This document shows, one piece after another, positions 10,420-19,712 of a stretch of 64,000 nt of DNA. The notes under the pieces are model-generated. The model did not search any database, had not been told where the DNA came from, and saw only the letters and a list, made by a program, of their open reading frames with translations. Within the stretch, counting starts at the first letter, position 1, and each line of letters opens with the position of its first letter. The stretch is from Emiliania huxleyi CCMP1516. Its lineage: Eukaryota > Haptophyta > Isochrysidales > Noelaerhabdaceae. Location: the NCBI RefSeq assembly GCF_000372725.1, contig NW_005197426.1, positions 141,599 through 205,598 of the forward strand. The letters are read 5' to 3'. The position numbers were made by a program, and so were the translations under genes.

Positions 10420-11074
10420 TCTTTCTCCCCTTCTTGTATGCTTTGTACATCGCGTCGATTCCTTTTCGCGTGAGCACCAGCCTGAAGCCCGCCCAGCATC
10501 TGAACCGCTCCCTAAGTCGAAGGAGCATCATCAGTCTCACCCACTTTGCTCTCTGCCCACCGTCTCCGCTCCCTCCCGCTTGAGCCGCCGTCGCGGCCCT
10601 CGTTCGTCCCACTGGCTGTTGGCCTGTTCCCACGAGCCACGTTACCTCCATTATCCCTCCTCCTCCGCGACTCCCTCAAGGCTGGCCGGGCCTCCTTCCA
10701 CCCAGCGAAGAGCTTCCTCAGCCACTCGATGTGTTCCTCTCTCTTCATTATGCGCGCCGTAGCCTCATCCGATTGAGCTGGATCCACCTCTGCACCGCTC
10801 CCGTCGCCGCCTCGGCCACGACTTGCAAGTTCCTCGTGACCCCGGCGCCAAGGTCCCTCCGACTCTTCTCCGGGAGATCATCTACCAGCGCCGGCAACAC
10901 CCCCCCGACGGCTGGTGCTAGTGCATATCGTACCCGTCCTCATCCAGCACCCTATAGCGTGAGCCCTTCAGCGCAGCGACATGCGCTATTCTCAGCGTCT
11001 TCAGCGTATCCTTGGAGTCGGGTGCCGCCTGCGCTACTTTGCTGATCGCCGTCCCCGTCTGCGCTCGCGCTACT
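10420..11074 (-). mobile_element. LINE fragment, truncated at both ends, same family as 3302-5282
   Basis: On the minus strand this is nearly identical to about 4186-4840 of the first LINE, including the peptides ATARIMKREEHIEWLRKLF and RFRCWAGFRLVLTR. It has small insertions or deletions that break the frame. It lacks both the RNase H part and the 3' tail, and no target duplication is visible. It is an internal fragment rather than a standard 5'-truncated insertion. Confidence 0.85.
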
Positions 11075-11191
11075 CCTGGACGGTGTGGGTCGTGTATGAA
11101 GGTCGTGTTGATATTTAAGATGCGGGGATTGGGCGGTGTGTGATGTGTGATGACTGATGTGTGATGTGTGTGTGTGTGTGAACGTTGCAGC

Positions 11192-11225
11192 CACCGCCCT
11201 TACACGTTGCAGCCACCGCCCTTCC
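11192..11225. repeat. Tandem 20-bp duplication downstream of CIAO1
   Basis: ACGTTGCAGCCACCGCCCTT occurs twice in direct succession with a short spacer, just beyond the CIAO1 stop and after a (GT)n run. Probably part of the 3' flank of CIAO1. Confidence 0.6.
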
Positions 11226-11264
11226 GGGAAAAGTGAGTTAACGTAAAGTCGGCGTTTATAATGC

Positions 11265-12317
11265 TTATGCCCTGCGCCACAGACGGATCACCCCGTCGTC
11301 GCCTGCCGACGCGAGCAGGCCGTCCCCCCGCTCCGCCGGCGCCACAGCCACCGAGTTGACGTCGCCTCGGTGCGCGCCGGCGACCCGCGCCACCAGCCGC
11401 AGGCTGGCCGGCTTCGCCGAGCCGGGCTCCGGCAGCGTCGCCTCGATGGCGCAGACGGCGTCGTCGCCGCCGCCGGTGGCGATCATCCGCGCGCCGCCCT
11501 TCTCCCAATCGATGGCGTAGATTGGGCGCGAGTGCACCTCGGGAAGCGAGGCCACCTGGGCGTACGAATAGGGCGCCGGCGCCGGCGCCGCCGGCGCCGC
11601 CGCCGCCGCGGGCGCCGCATCGGCCGGCCCGCCCGCCCACAGGACGACGGAGCGGTCGTCGGAGCAAGAGACGATGTGCGCGCCGTCGGCCGAGAAGGCG
11701 AGGCCCCACACCGTCGACGCGTGTCCGAGCAGGGTGGCGGCGCACCGCCAGTCGTCGCCGTCCTGCGTGATGATCTTGAGCGAGTCGTCGTACGAGGCCG
11801 AGGCCAGCACATCGTCGGTCGGGTGCCACACGATGTCCTTGACGTCGGCGCCGTGCGAGTGCAGCACCGCCGCCACCTCATACGCCTCGTCCTCGGCCTC
11901 CCAGACCCAGACCGACTTGTCGCGCCCGCACGTCGCGACGAAGCTGCCCGACGGAGACCAGGCGACCGCCTTGACCTCGTTGTCGTGTCCCTCTAGCGAG
12001 GCGAGGCAGTCAAAGACGCCGTCCTCGCACCGCCAGATCATCGCGGTGCCGTCGAACGAGCACGAAGCGAGCAGGCTGCCGCACGGCGCCCACGAGACAC
12101 GCCGGACCGTCCGCTGGTGGCCGTCGGTCAGGATGGCGACGCAGGCCCACGCGCGATCGCCATCCTCAGCCCACAGCCGGATGGCGCGGTCGGCGGCGCA
12201 GGAGGCGAGCGTGTGCCCCGACGGCGACCACGCGACGTGCCACACCCGAGGCTCGTCGTGGCCCTGCAGCGTGGCGACCTGCACGAGCTGCTGGGATGGC
12301 TCCATCGATGGCTCCAT
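11265..12317 (-). CDS. CIAO1: CIAO1/Cia1, cytosolic iron-sulfur assembly WD40 protein
   Basis: Intronless 350-aa frame with seven WD40 repeats. The repeats follow the Cia1 order and wording: WSPSGHTLASCAADRAIRLW, SWAPCGSLLASCSFDGTAMIW, VAWSPSGSFVATCGRDKSVWVW, VWHPTDDVLASASYDDSLKI, LAFSADGAHIVSCSDDRSVVLW, then a last repeat ending GDDGVIRLW. The length matches the family (about 330-350 aa). CIAO1 is part of the CIA targeting complex that delivers Fe-S clusters to cytosolic and nuclear apoproteins. An Ala/Pro insert of about 20 residues lies between repeats five and six. The start is the first of two nearby Met codons; the duplicated MEPS at the N-terminus makes either possible. It is divergent from the DHHC gene. 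Confidence 0.93.
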   Translation of the reverse strand: MEPSMEPSQQLVQVATLQGHDEPRVWHVAWSPSGHTLASCAADRAIRLWAEDGDRAWACVAILTDGHQRTVRRVSWAPCGSLLASCSFDGTAMIWRCEDGVFDCLASLEGHDNEVKAVAWSPSGSFVATCGRDKSVWVWEAEDEAYEVAAVLHSHGADVKDIVWHPTDDVLASASYDDSLKIITQDGDDWRCAATLLGHASTVWGLAFSADGAHIVSCSDDRSVVLWAGGPADAAPAAAAAPAAPAPAPYSYAQVASLPEVHSRPIYAIDWEKGGARMIATGGGDDAVCAIEATLPEPGSAKPASLRLVARVAGAHRGDVNSVAVAPAERGDGLLASAGDDGVIRLWRRA

Positions 12318-12670
12318 CGCTTAATACGGACTGTGGTGCGGGTTGTGTTTATTTTTTCTCCATGTCAACTGTGTTGAGGCGCGGGCGGGGGGTGGAGGGT
12401 GCGTATGAGGCGGAGATGATGGAGGCGCTCGCCGCGTGCGGGGTGCGGCGATTGAGCGCCTGCCTCTCTCTCCGGCTGCGCGCCTGACCGGTGCAGCCTC
12501 CGAGTCGGCGTCTAGCGCGCGCGATAAGGTTTTTGCTCGCCTTCCCTGGGACCCCGTGTTGCGTGACTGTCTCTGTGCGATTTCGGCCCCCTGGCACTTC
12601 ATGACTCTTCCGCAAGCCAGCCCAAGGCGGCGTTGTGGCGCCCAACAACCTCATCGCTCCGACGCCCAGC
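12318..12670. promoter_or_regulatory. Divergent promoter region between CIAO1 and the DHHC gene
   Basis: Only 353 bp separate the two start codons, so the promoters must share this space. No clear TATA box or repeated motif is visible. Confidence 0.3.
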
Positions 12671-14115
12671 ATGCCTCGAGGTCAGCGACTGCTCCAGGGC
12701 ACGTGGATCGGCGACCTGATCGACCTCATCCCGCCGCCGATCCTGGCCGGCATCGCGGTGTACCGAATCGCGATGACCATCCCCGCGCCCAAGTGGGTGG
12801 ACGCGAAACGCAAGGAGTTTCAGCGCGACATGGGACAGTACCGCAAGGTAGCCTTCTTCCACTGCTGCCCGACCATCTTCATGCTGGTCGTCTGGCTGCT
12901 CGTCGTCTACAACTACTATGCCATCGTGCGCTGGTCCGACGCCTCGTGGCCGGTTGGCGTGATGGTTACGGGGTACGGCCTCATCGCGCTGCAGGTGGCG
13001 AGCTTCGACCGCGTGATGCGCACGCACCCGGGCGTGCTGCCGGAGGAGTGGCGCGTCGAGGCGCACCGGGGCCACGCGCCCTTCTACATCTGCCGCCGCA
13101 CCGGCCGCAAGCTGCCTCCGCGCTGCTTCCACATCAAGTCGCTGGGCCAGGTGCCCCGTGTGTGTGCCGCGCAGCCCCCTCCTCCTCGCTCCTCGCCCCC
13201 CCGCCGCATCCGCGTGAAAGATCCGCCGTCCGCGGGGGCGCTAGAGCCTCCTTCCCCTGTCGCTCTGTCGCCTCCCCCTTTCTCGCCTCCCCTCGCGTCG
13301 CCGCCGCCCTCCCTCCCCGCCGCCTCCGACGCCCGGCGCGGTGGCTGCGTCCCTCGCAGGACGTGCTCTTCCTGGACCACTTCTGCTTCTGGCTCAACAA
13401 GCCAATCGGGCTGCGAAACCGAAAGTGCCACGACACCTCCGAGACATTTCTCCTCCCCCCGCCGCCCTCCCCTCCCACCACTGCCTCCACCGCCGCCTCT
13501 CCTCGCCGCCCTTCGAGCACTCTCCCTCCACCGCACCTGCCGTCGACACCTCCCGCCTCCACTGTGCTCGTACCGCCGCCGACTTCGGCGCGTCCACGAC
13601 ACGCCCTCTGGACACGTCCACTGACATGTCCACGACGCCTCCCCCCCCGCAGGTACTTTCTGCTCTTCCTCGGCTACTCCCTCCTCCTCACCGTCCTCGG
13701 CGTCCTCCTCGTCGCGTCCCTGCTGCACGGCGTCTACTTCAACCCGCACACCACCCTCCGGATGCTCCTCCCCTTTGCTCCAGTCACGCACCCGTCGGCG
13801 CGTCCTCCCGCTTCCGCCCTCGACCCGCCGCCGCCGCTGCCCGCTCGCACCGCCCGCCCAAGCCTCACCGCTCCCCTTCCCCCGCCCCCCCCCCGTCCCC
13901 CCCCTAGTATCATACCCCCCCTCGGGCGAGACCCGCACAGCGACACGCCCGCGCCACGTCCACCGACAATCACGCCGACACGTCCACGACACGTCCCGCA
14001 GGCGCCCCTCGTCGGCCCCGAGGAGCGGACCGACGCCGCCGTCGCCGCGGCGGCCGCCGCCGCAGCAGCCATGGCCAACGCCACGGGAGGCCAGAGCTCA
14101 GAGGTGTTTGGCGGA

Positions 14116-14154
<39 letters not shown>

Positions 14155-14984
14155 CTCCCGCTCGGAGCGTCGGGCGCCGTCTGGCCGCAGCGGCGTCATG
14201 TACGGGTGCGTGGATCTCTTGCTCCTAGGCGCCGACCCGCTCGACCCGCTCGGCGGACTCCGCTCGGCGTTCCGCCGGGCAACGTTTCTGCTGGTGGCAG
14301 ACTTAGTCGCCCTCGTCTTCCTTGGCGGTGCGCCGGGCAGCCACTTCCGAGACGCTCCCCGACGTCCCCCCCGACGTTTCCCCCGACGTCCCCCTGACGT
14401 TGCCCCCGACGCTTCCCCCGACGTTGTCCCCCGCTCACCCCACCTCACCTCGCGCCTCCTCAGGCTTTGCAGTCTCGGCGTGGGCGATGGCCTTCAAAGG
14501 CCGTGTCTCGCTCAACCCGAACGATGCGACGTGCGAGGACACTTCCGAGACACCTCCGAGACACCTCCGAGACACCTCCGAGACACTTCCGAGACACCTC
14601 CGAGACGACCTCCTGCCCCTGCCACTACCACCAGCTTCCGGCGGCGCACTGACGTGTCCCTGCGCACGCAGGTATGATGTCGGCGCGAGGCTGAACTTGC
14701 AGCAGATCTTCGGCAAGCCGCTCGGTCCGCGCTGCCTGCTGCCGCTGCCGCCGCGCAGCCTCGACACCGACGGCCTTACTTTCCCGCTCAACAAGCGGTG
14801 CGTTGCCCTCCCCTCGCCCTCACTGCCCAGCCCTGCCCTGCCCCCCACCGCGTTGCCACCGCGTTGCCACCGCCTCGCCACCGCCTCGCCACCGCCTCGC
14901 CACCGCGTCGCCACCTCTCCGCCTAGGTATGAGCAGCCGGATGTCGTGCCGCAGCCCGCGCCCTCTGGAGGGGCCGACTTTTGA
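12671..14984 (+). CDS. DHHC-type palmitoyltransferase-like membrane protein with a divergent DHFC core
   Basis: Model join(12671..13150, 13360..13424, 13653..13782, 14002..14024, 14191..14327, 14464..14530, 14672..14797, 14927..14984), 361 aa, phases consistent throughout. Two N-terminal membrane segments (FFHCCPTIFMLVVWLLVVY and a second near VGVMVTGYGLIALQ) precede a cysteine-rich region. There CRRTGRKLPPRCFHIKSL joins FLDHFCFWLNKPIGLRNRKY. The catalytic motif is DHFC, and most zinc-binding Cys of the normal region are absent. Two more membrane segments follow (LLFLGYSLLLTVLGVLLVAS; LLVADLVALVFLGG). NPNDAT then NLQQIFG recall the TTxE and PaCCT motifs of S-acyltransferases. Exon 4 is a short, uncertain guess, because a (GCC)n tract lies there. 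Introns contain tandem CCGAGACAC-type repeats. Confidence 0.7.
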
Positions 14985-15523
14985 TGGTCGGAGGCGGTGT
15001 GGTGCGGGGCGGTGTGGTGCGGGGCGGTGTGGTGCGGGGCGGTGTGCGCGGTGTGCGGCGGCGAGCAAGCGTGAGCTGTGCCCCGACGTGTCGGCGCCGC
15101 GCCCACCCCTCTCTCACCATGCTGCCGCTCGTGCCGCTGCGCAGCGTGCGAGCGAGCGGCAGCGGCTGAGGCCCTGCTCCGGTGCATCATTCTGGGTACC
15201 TGCGCCCGGGCCGACAACGCTTGGAGACGATTGTTGCGATGATAGGTGTGTCGAGAGTAGATGATTGTGTGCGTGTCCCTCGTGAGAGCATGTGGACCCT
15301 GTTTTATTTGGCCTGTGCCTTGGCCATTTCGTTTCTTTTGTTTTGTTTTCGCGTTTCTAGATCCTGTGACTTCTCTTTTCTTTGGCCTTTTTTTTATTTT
15401 CTTTTAATATTTTTACCCGCGAGCCCCAACCTCCGCTTTGTCTTTTTCGCGCACGGGCGGGGAGCGCCGTGCAGAGGCGTCGCCGCCGGTACTCCACTTC
15501 GAGGAAAAGAAATCTGACGCCCG

Positions 15524-15633
15524 CACAGAAGGAGCCCAATCGCTCCAGGTCCAGCCGGATTTGTGAGGAGACCCTCCCCGCGGCGCGCTCACAAGCGCTC
15601 GCGGCTGGAGCGATTGGGAGCGCCCTCTGTGCG
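15524..15633. repeat. Long inverted repeat
   Basis: CCCAATCGCTCCAG at 15535-15548 is the exact reverse complement of 15605-15618. Pairing extends outward with mismatches to GCACAG (about 15524) and CTGTGC (about 15633), giving arms of roughly 25 bp around a 56-bp loop. Confidence 0.8.
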
Positions 15634-15675
15634 CCTGCTATTAGCGCAAAATCCTTGGATCTTTTGGTATGACTG

Positions 15676-15971
15676 TGAGCGCAGCCGCTCATTAGTCCTT
15701 TACACAAGATGATAGATGTAGGATTGCGAGCGCTACTGCTCGCAATCGGGGAGGCATGTTGCTAGGATTGTGAGCAGTGCTGCTCGCAACCCTAGACTTT
15801 CAAACAAACTCTCTCTCTCTCTAGACTTTGCTCTCGGATTGTGAGCGCGCTCACGCGCTGGAAGAGAGAGAGACACATTTCTTGTTGGCTTCTAAAAATC
15901 ACTCTCTCGCGCGCTGGTTGGTAGCAGTCGTATATAGGCGTCACCAAGTCACGCTGTGAGCGGAGCTGCTC
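15676..15971. repeat. Array of five small hairpins with a TGAGCR..YGCTCA core
   Basis: Five related palindromes lie at 15676-15691, 15722-15747 (10-bp perfect stem, 6-nt loop), 15768-15789 (9-bp stem with one G/T mismatch), 15841-15854 (GTGAGCGCGCTCAC, perfect) and 15958-15971 (short stem). All contain GAGC paired to GCTC. They sit 135-430 bp upstream of the P450 start. Confidence 0.75.
15930..15938 (+). promoter_or_regulatory. TATA-box-like sequence for the P450 gene
   Basis: GTATATAGG lies 170 bp upstream of the P450 ATG, between the fourth and fifth hairpins. A TATA box here is inference. Confidence 0.35.
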
Positions 15972-16106
15972 TTAGTTCACGTTCGGCTGCGTTTTCGTCT
16001 CCGTTTTTTTTCTTTTTGAGAGCGCCTTCGTTGTTAATAGTACGAACCAATGATTTTTTTTTAACCCCACCCAGGAAGGAGATATCGGAGGACCGCCTAA
16101 GCCGTG

Positions 16107-19100
16107 ATGGACAAGCTGCTAAGCGACACAAACCCAAGCACAAACCCAAGCATGGCCGAGGACACCAACCCAAGCATGGCGAAGGGCGACGGAGTGTCAA
16201 CCGAGGTCGTCCCTATCCCGAGCGGCCCGCCGCCGCTGCCGTTCCTCGGCAACTTGCGCGATCTCACGGGTCCGGATGGCGGCCTTCACGAGCACATTAC
16301 GCGCCTTGTGTCGGAGTACGGCGGCCTCTTCTCCCTCCAGATCCCATCCGGGCTCATCAACCTGCCCACCGCCAAGTTCGGCGGCACCGTGGTGCTGGCC
16401 GACCCGGAGCTGCTCGGCGAGCTGTTCCAGCGGCCGGACGTGTTCCAGAAGCGTCTCTTCAAGCACAGCGCCATCCGCCAAGGGCTGGGAGGGCAGGGCC
16501 TCTTCACCACGGATGACGACGAGCCCATCCACGACCAAGCTGCCCGCGTGCTGCTGCCCGCATTCTCGATGAGGGGCATGCAGGAGTACTTTGAGATGAT
16601 CAAGGAAACGACGGCGGTGCTCCAGCAGCAGTTCATCGAGCAGGGCGCCGCCGGCGCCGCCGTCGACCTGCACCCGCTCCTGAGCCGCTACACCTTCGAC
16701 ATCATCGGGAAGGTTGGATTCGGGCGTGATTTTTCTAGCCTGACTGGCCGCCCCTGCAGCTTCCTCGACCGTTTCCAGGAGTTTTCGGAATCGAGTCTGC
16801 GGTTGCAGCAGGGCATCGGCGGCTTTAGCGGAGCGTTCAAGACCTCCAAGGCGGTCGCGGGTCTGGTGACGGGAGAGTTGGCCACTTCCAAGAGAATCGT
16901 GTCCCAGATCGAGGCGGAGGTGAAAGCCGTCATCGCCGACAAGAAGAGCCTCCTTGCTGGCGAGGGCGGATGCCCGTTCAAGGGCGCGGCGCCGGCGCCG
17001 GCTCCGAGCGAGGCTGAGATCGACCCAGCCGCGGCGGGTGGCTGCCCATTTGCCAAGAAGGGCATCGTCAAGGACATGGCGACCCGCATGCTGACCGAAC
17101 CCGACCCGGAGACGGGCGAGCTCCTGCCAGACGACAACATCGTGAACCAGGCCGCAACCTTCCTGATCGCGGGGCACGACAGCACGTCCACCGCCATCAC
17201 GATGCTGCTGTACCACGTCGCGCAGAGCCCGGACGTGGAGGAGAGGGTCTACAACGAGGTGATGTCGGTCGTCGGCGACGGGCCGATCACCTGGGACGCG
17301 CTCGGCAAGATGAAGTACTGCACGCAGGTGGTCAAGGAGAACCTGCGTCTCTTCTCGCCGGCCGCGCAGTTCGTCAAGACGAGCCCGCCCGACCAGACCG
17401 TCACGCTTGGCCGCTACGTGGTCCCGCCGGGCACGAGCTTTGTCTGCAGCACGTGGGGCCTCCACCGCAACCGCGACGTCTACCCGGACCCACTCAAGTT
17501 CGACCCCGACCGCTGGTCCGACGAGAACGCGGCCAAGCGGTCGCCGTACGCCTGGCTCCCCTTCAGCTACGGCAAGCGCGGCTGCATCGGGCAGCAGCTC
17601 TCGCTCATCGAGCAGCGCGTCTGCCTCGCCTCGCTCGTCCGCAAGTTCCACTTCCGCGTCGACCTCTCCACCAAGCTCGAGGTGACAGCGCCGCTCTTCC
17701 TCGACCCGCAGGGCATCTTCCTCAAGTGTGTGCCGCGAGCCGAGCCCGTCGAGCGGCCGCTCCCCTCGGTGCTGCCGGCTGCGGCTACCGCCCCGTCGCA
17801 GCCGGCCGACGTGGGCGAGGTCGAGGCGCTCAAGGGCAAGCGGCTGGTTGTCCTCTTTGGCTCCAACATGGGCAGCGCCGAGGACTTTGCCGACCGCACC
17901 CTGACCACGGGCAAGGGCTTCGGCATGGTCGCCGAGAAGCACTCTCTCGACAAGCTGGTCACCGCCAAGGTGATGCTGCCCAAGGGCGAGGACGGCCTCG
18001 TCATTGTCGTCACGAGCGTGTACAATGGCCAGCCGCCGGACAACGCGCGCCGCTTCGCCGCGTGGCTCGACACCCCCGACGCCGCGGCCGCCGTGGAGGG
18101 CGTGCGCTTCGCCGTCTTTGGGTGCGGCAACAAGCAGTGGGCGGCGACGTACATGCAGTTCCCGCGCACGGTGTCTGAGACGCTCGAGAGCCTCGGCGGG
18201 CTGCCGATGGTGCCGATGGGCGAGGGCGACATGGACAGCGGCGAGGCCGAGCTCAGCTTCACGCGCTGGCAGGTCTCGTTGGTGGTGGCGCTGCTGCAGG
18301 CCCACGGCGCGCGGATCCCCGACGGCATCAAGGAGACGCTCTACCCCAAGCTGCCCGTCTACTCGATCTTCCACAAGGTGGACGCCAAGGCGGAGGAGAT
18401 CCCGGTCGCGACCCTCGAGGCCAACCTGCAGGAGGCGAAGCGGCAGGCGCTCCGGACCTTCCTCGCGGGCAACCAGGCCTTCCTCGCCGAGGTGTCTTGC
18501 AACCGCGAGCAGCTCGCGGCGCCGGACCGCTCCACGCGCCACATCGAGGTCGCGCTCCCGGACGGCGTCTCGTACGCCGCGGGAGACCACTTGGGCGTCG
18601 TGGGCGGTAACCCGGACGAGGTCGTCTTCGCTTACATGGATCGGCTCGGGCTGGCGCGCGACGCGGTGGTGCGGATCGAGCTCGAGGAGGGGAGCTCGAG
18701 CTCGACCGTCCCGCTCGGGCGCAACGTCGCCGCCTACGCGGTGCTCGCGTACCACTTCGAGCTGCAGCAGCTGGCCTCGCGCGCGCAGCTGTACGCGCTC
18801 TCGAAGCTCGCCTGCGAGCCGGCCGAGGCGGAGCACCTGCGCACCCTCGCCGACTTTGGCCGCGACAACAGCGGCGAGGTGCAGGGGGGCTCCCCGGACG
18901 CCTTTGAGCGCTACGTGCTGCAGTCGCGGCGCACGCTGCTGGAGGTGCTGCAGGAGCACCCGTCGGTCGAGGTCTCGGCGGGCGCGGTGCTTGGCATGCT
19001 GCCCCCGATGAAGCCGCGCTACTACTCGATCTCCTCCTCGCCAAAGCACTCGCCGGGCGTCGCCACCGTCTCGGTGTCCGTGGTGCAGGGGACCAGCCCG

Positions 19101-19712
19101 ACCGGCAGGCGGCACCTCGGCCTCTGCTCAAACTACCTCAAGGCGCAGGCATGCCAAAAGAGCTTCCCGCCCTCGGTCATGCCCTCCCTGCCGGGCGGCC
19201 CGTCCGGCAAGGGCATGCCGCTCTTCACCTTCGTCAAGGACACGGGCTCCTCCTTCCGGCTGCCGCAGAGCGACGTGCCCGTCATCATGGTCGGGCCGGG
19301 TACGGGCGTCGCGCCGATGCGCGGCTTCATCCAGGACCGGGTGGCCGACGGCAGGAGGGAGAATGTGCTCTTCTTCGGCTGCCGCGACGAGTCCGACTAC
19401 CTCTTCAAGGACGAGCTGCAGGCGTGGGAGGCGGACGGCTCGCTCAAGCTCTTCGTCGCCTTCTCGCGCAAGGAGGGGACGCCAAAGACGTATGTGCAGC
19501 ACCTCGTCGAGCAGGAAAAGGCGCTGATGGTGGAGCTAGTCATGAAGGGCGCGCATGTCTACGTGTGCGGCGACGCCTCGAAGATGGCGCCCGACGTGAA
19601 GGCGACGGTGGCGCGCCTGCTGTCCGAGGCGGGACACGGCGAGGACTGTGTGGATAGGATGGCGGCCGAGGGCCGGTACTGTGAGGACGTCTGGGCTGCG
19701 CAGTCGTTTTGA
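16107..19712 (+). CDS. Self-sufficient cytochrome P450-reductase fusion (CYP102/CYP505-type)
   Basis: Intronless 1201-aa frame. Residues 1-30 are a polar leader with repeated TNPS. The P450 domain (~35-545) has the oxygen-activating AGHDST (~354), the ExxR motif in KENLRL (~411) and the heme signature FSYGKRGCIG, with axial Cys 493. A flavodoxin-like FMN domain starts at FGSNMGSAEDFADR (~583). The FAD domain has RYYSISSSP (~971), NADPH binding is at GPGTGVAPMRGF (~1063), and the end EDVWAAQSF carries the aromatic residue near the flavin. The order equals P450 BM3/CYP505, which hydroxylate fatty acids using NADPH without a separate reductase; the substrate here is inferred from family. An insertion at ~285-320 carries two GGCPF motifs. 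No membrane anchor is seen, so the protein is probably soluble. Confidence 0.95.
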   Translation: MDKLLSDTNPSTNPSMAEDTNPSMAKGDGVSTEVVPIPSGPPPLPFLGNLRDLTGPDGGLHEHITRLVSEYGGLFSLQIPSGLINLPTAKFGGTVVLADPELLGELFQRPDVFQKRLFKHSAIRQGLGGQGLFTTDDDEPIHDQAARVLLPAFSMRGMQEYFEMIKETTAVLQQQFIEQGAAGAAVDLHPLLSRYTFDIIGKVGFGRDFSSLTGRPCSFLDRFQEFSESSLRLQQGIGGFSGAFKTSKAVAGLVTGELATSKRIVSQIEAEVKAVIADKKSLLAGEGGCPFKGAAPAPAPSEAEIDPAAAGGCPFAKKGIVKDMATRMLTEPDPETGELLPDDNIVNQAATFLIAGHDSTSTAITMLLYHVAQSPDVEERVYNEVMSVVGDGPITWDALGKMKYCTQVVKENLRLFSPAAQFVKTSPPDQTVTLGRYVVPPGTSFVCSTWGLHRNRDVYPDPLKFDPDRWSDENAAKRSPYAWLPFSYGKRGCIGQQLSLIEQRVCLASLVRKFHFRVDLSTKLEVTAPLFLDPQGIFLKCVPRAEPVERPLPSVLPAAATAPSQPADVGEVEALKGKRLVVLFGSNMGSAEDFADRTLTTGKGFGMVAEKHSLDKLVTAKVMLPKGEDGLVIVVTSVYNGQPPDNARRFAAWLDTPDAAAAVEGVRFAVFGCGNKQWAATYMQFPRTVSETLESLGGLPMVPMGEGDMDSGEAELSFTRWQVSLVVALLQAHGARIPDGIKETLYPKLPVYSIFHKVDAKAEEIPVATLEANLQEAKRQALRTFLAGNQAFLAEVSCNREQLAAPDRSTRHIEVALPDGVSYAAGDHLGVVGGNPDEVVFAYMDRLGLARDAVVRIELEEGSSSSTVPLGRNVAAYAVLAYHFELQQLASRAQLYALSKLACEPAEAEHLRTLADFGRDNSGEVQGGSPDAFERYVLQSRRTLLEVLQEHPSVEVSAGAVLGMLPPMKPRYYSISSSPKHSPGVATVSVSVVQGTSPTGRRHLGLCSNYLKAQACQKSFPPSVMPSLPGGPSGKGMPLFTFVKDTGSSFRLPQSDVPVIMVGPGTGVAPMRGFIQDRVADGRRENVLFFGCRDESDYLFKDELQAWEADGSLKLFVAFSRKEGTPKTYVQHLVEQEKALMVELVMKGAHVYVCGDASKMAPDVKATVARLLSEAGHGEDCVDRMAAEGRYCEDVWAAQSF

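Larger units (their letters stand above)
14985..16106. promoter_or_regulatory. Intergenic region upstream of the P450 gene, rich in inverted repeats
   Basis: No gene is supported. It starts with GGTGTGGTGCG-type tandem repeats (14990-15060) and a T-rich stretch (15300-15415). Then come a long inverted repeat, an array of small hairpins and a TATA-like sequence, each listed separately. Confidence 0.5.

Noticed and set aside
16197..19115. 972-codon open frame on the minus strand
   Set aside because: It is the antisense shadow of the P450 gene, Arg/His/Gly-rich with no motifs.
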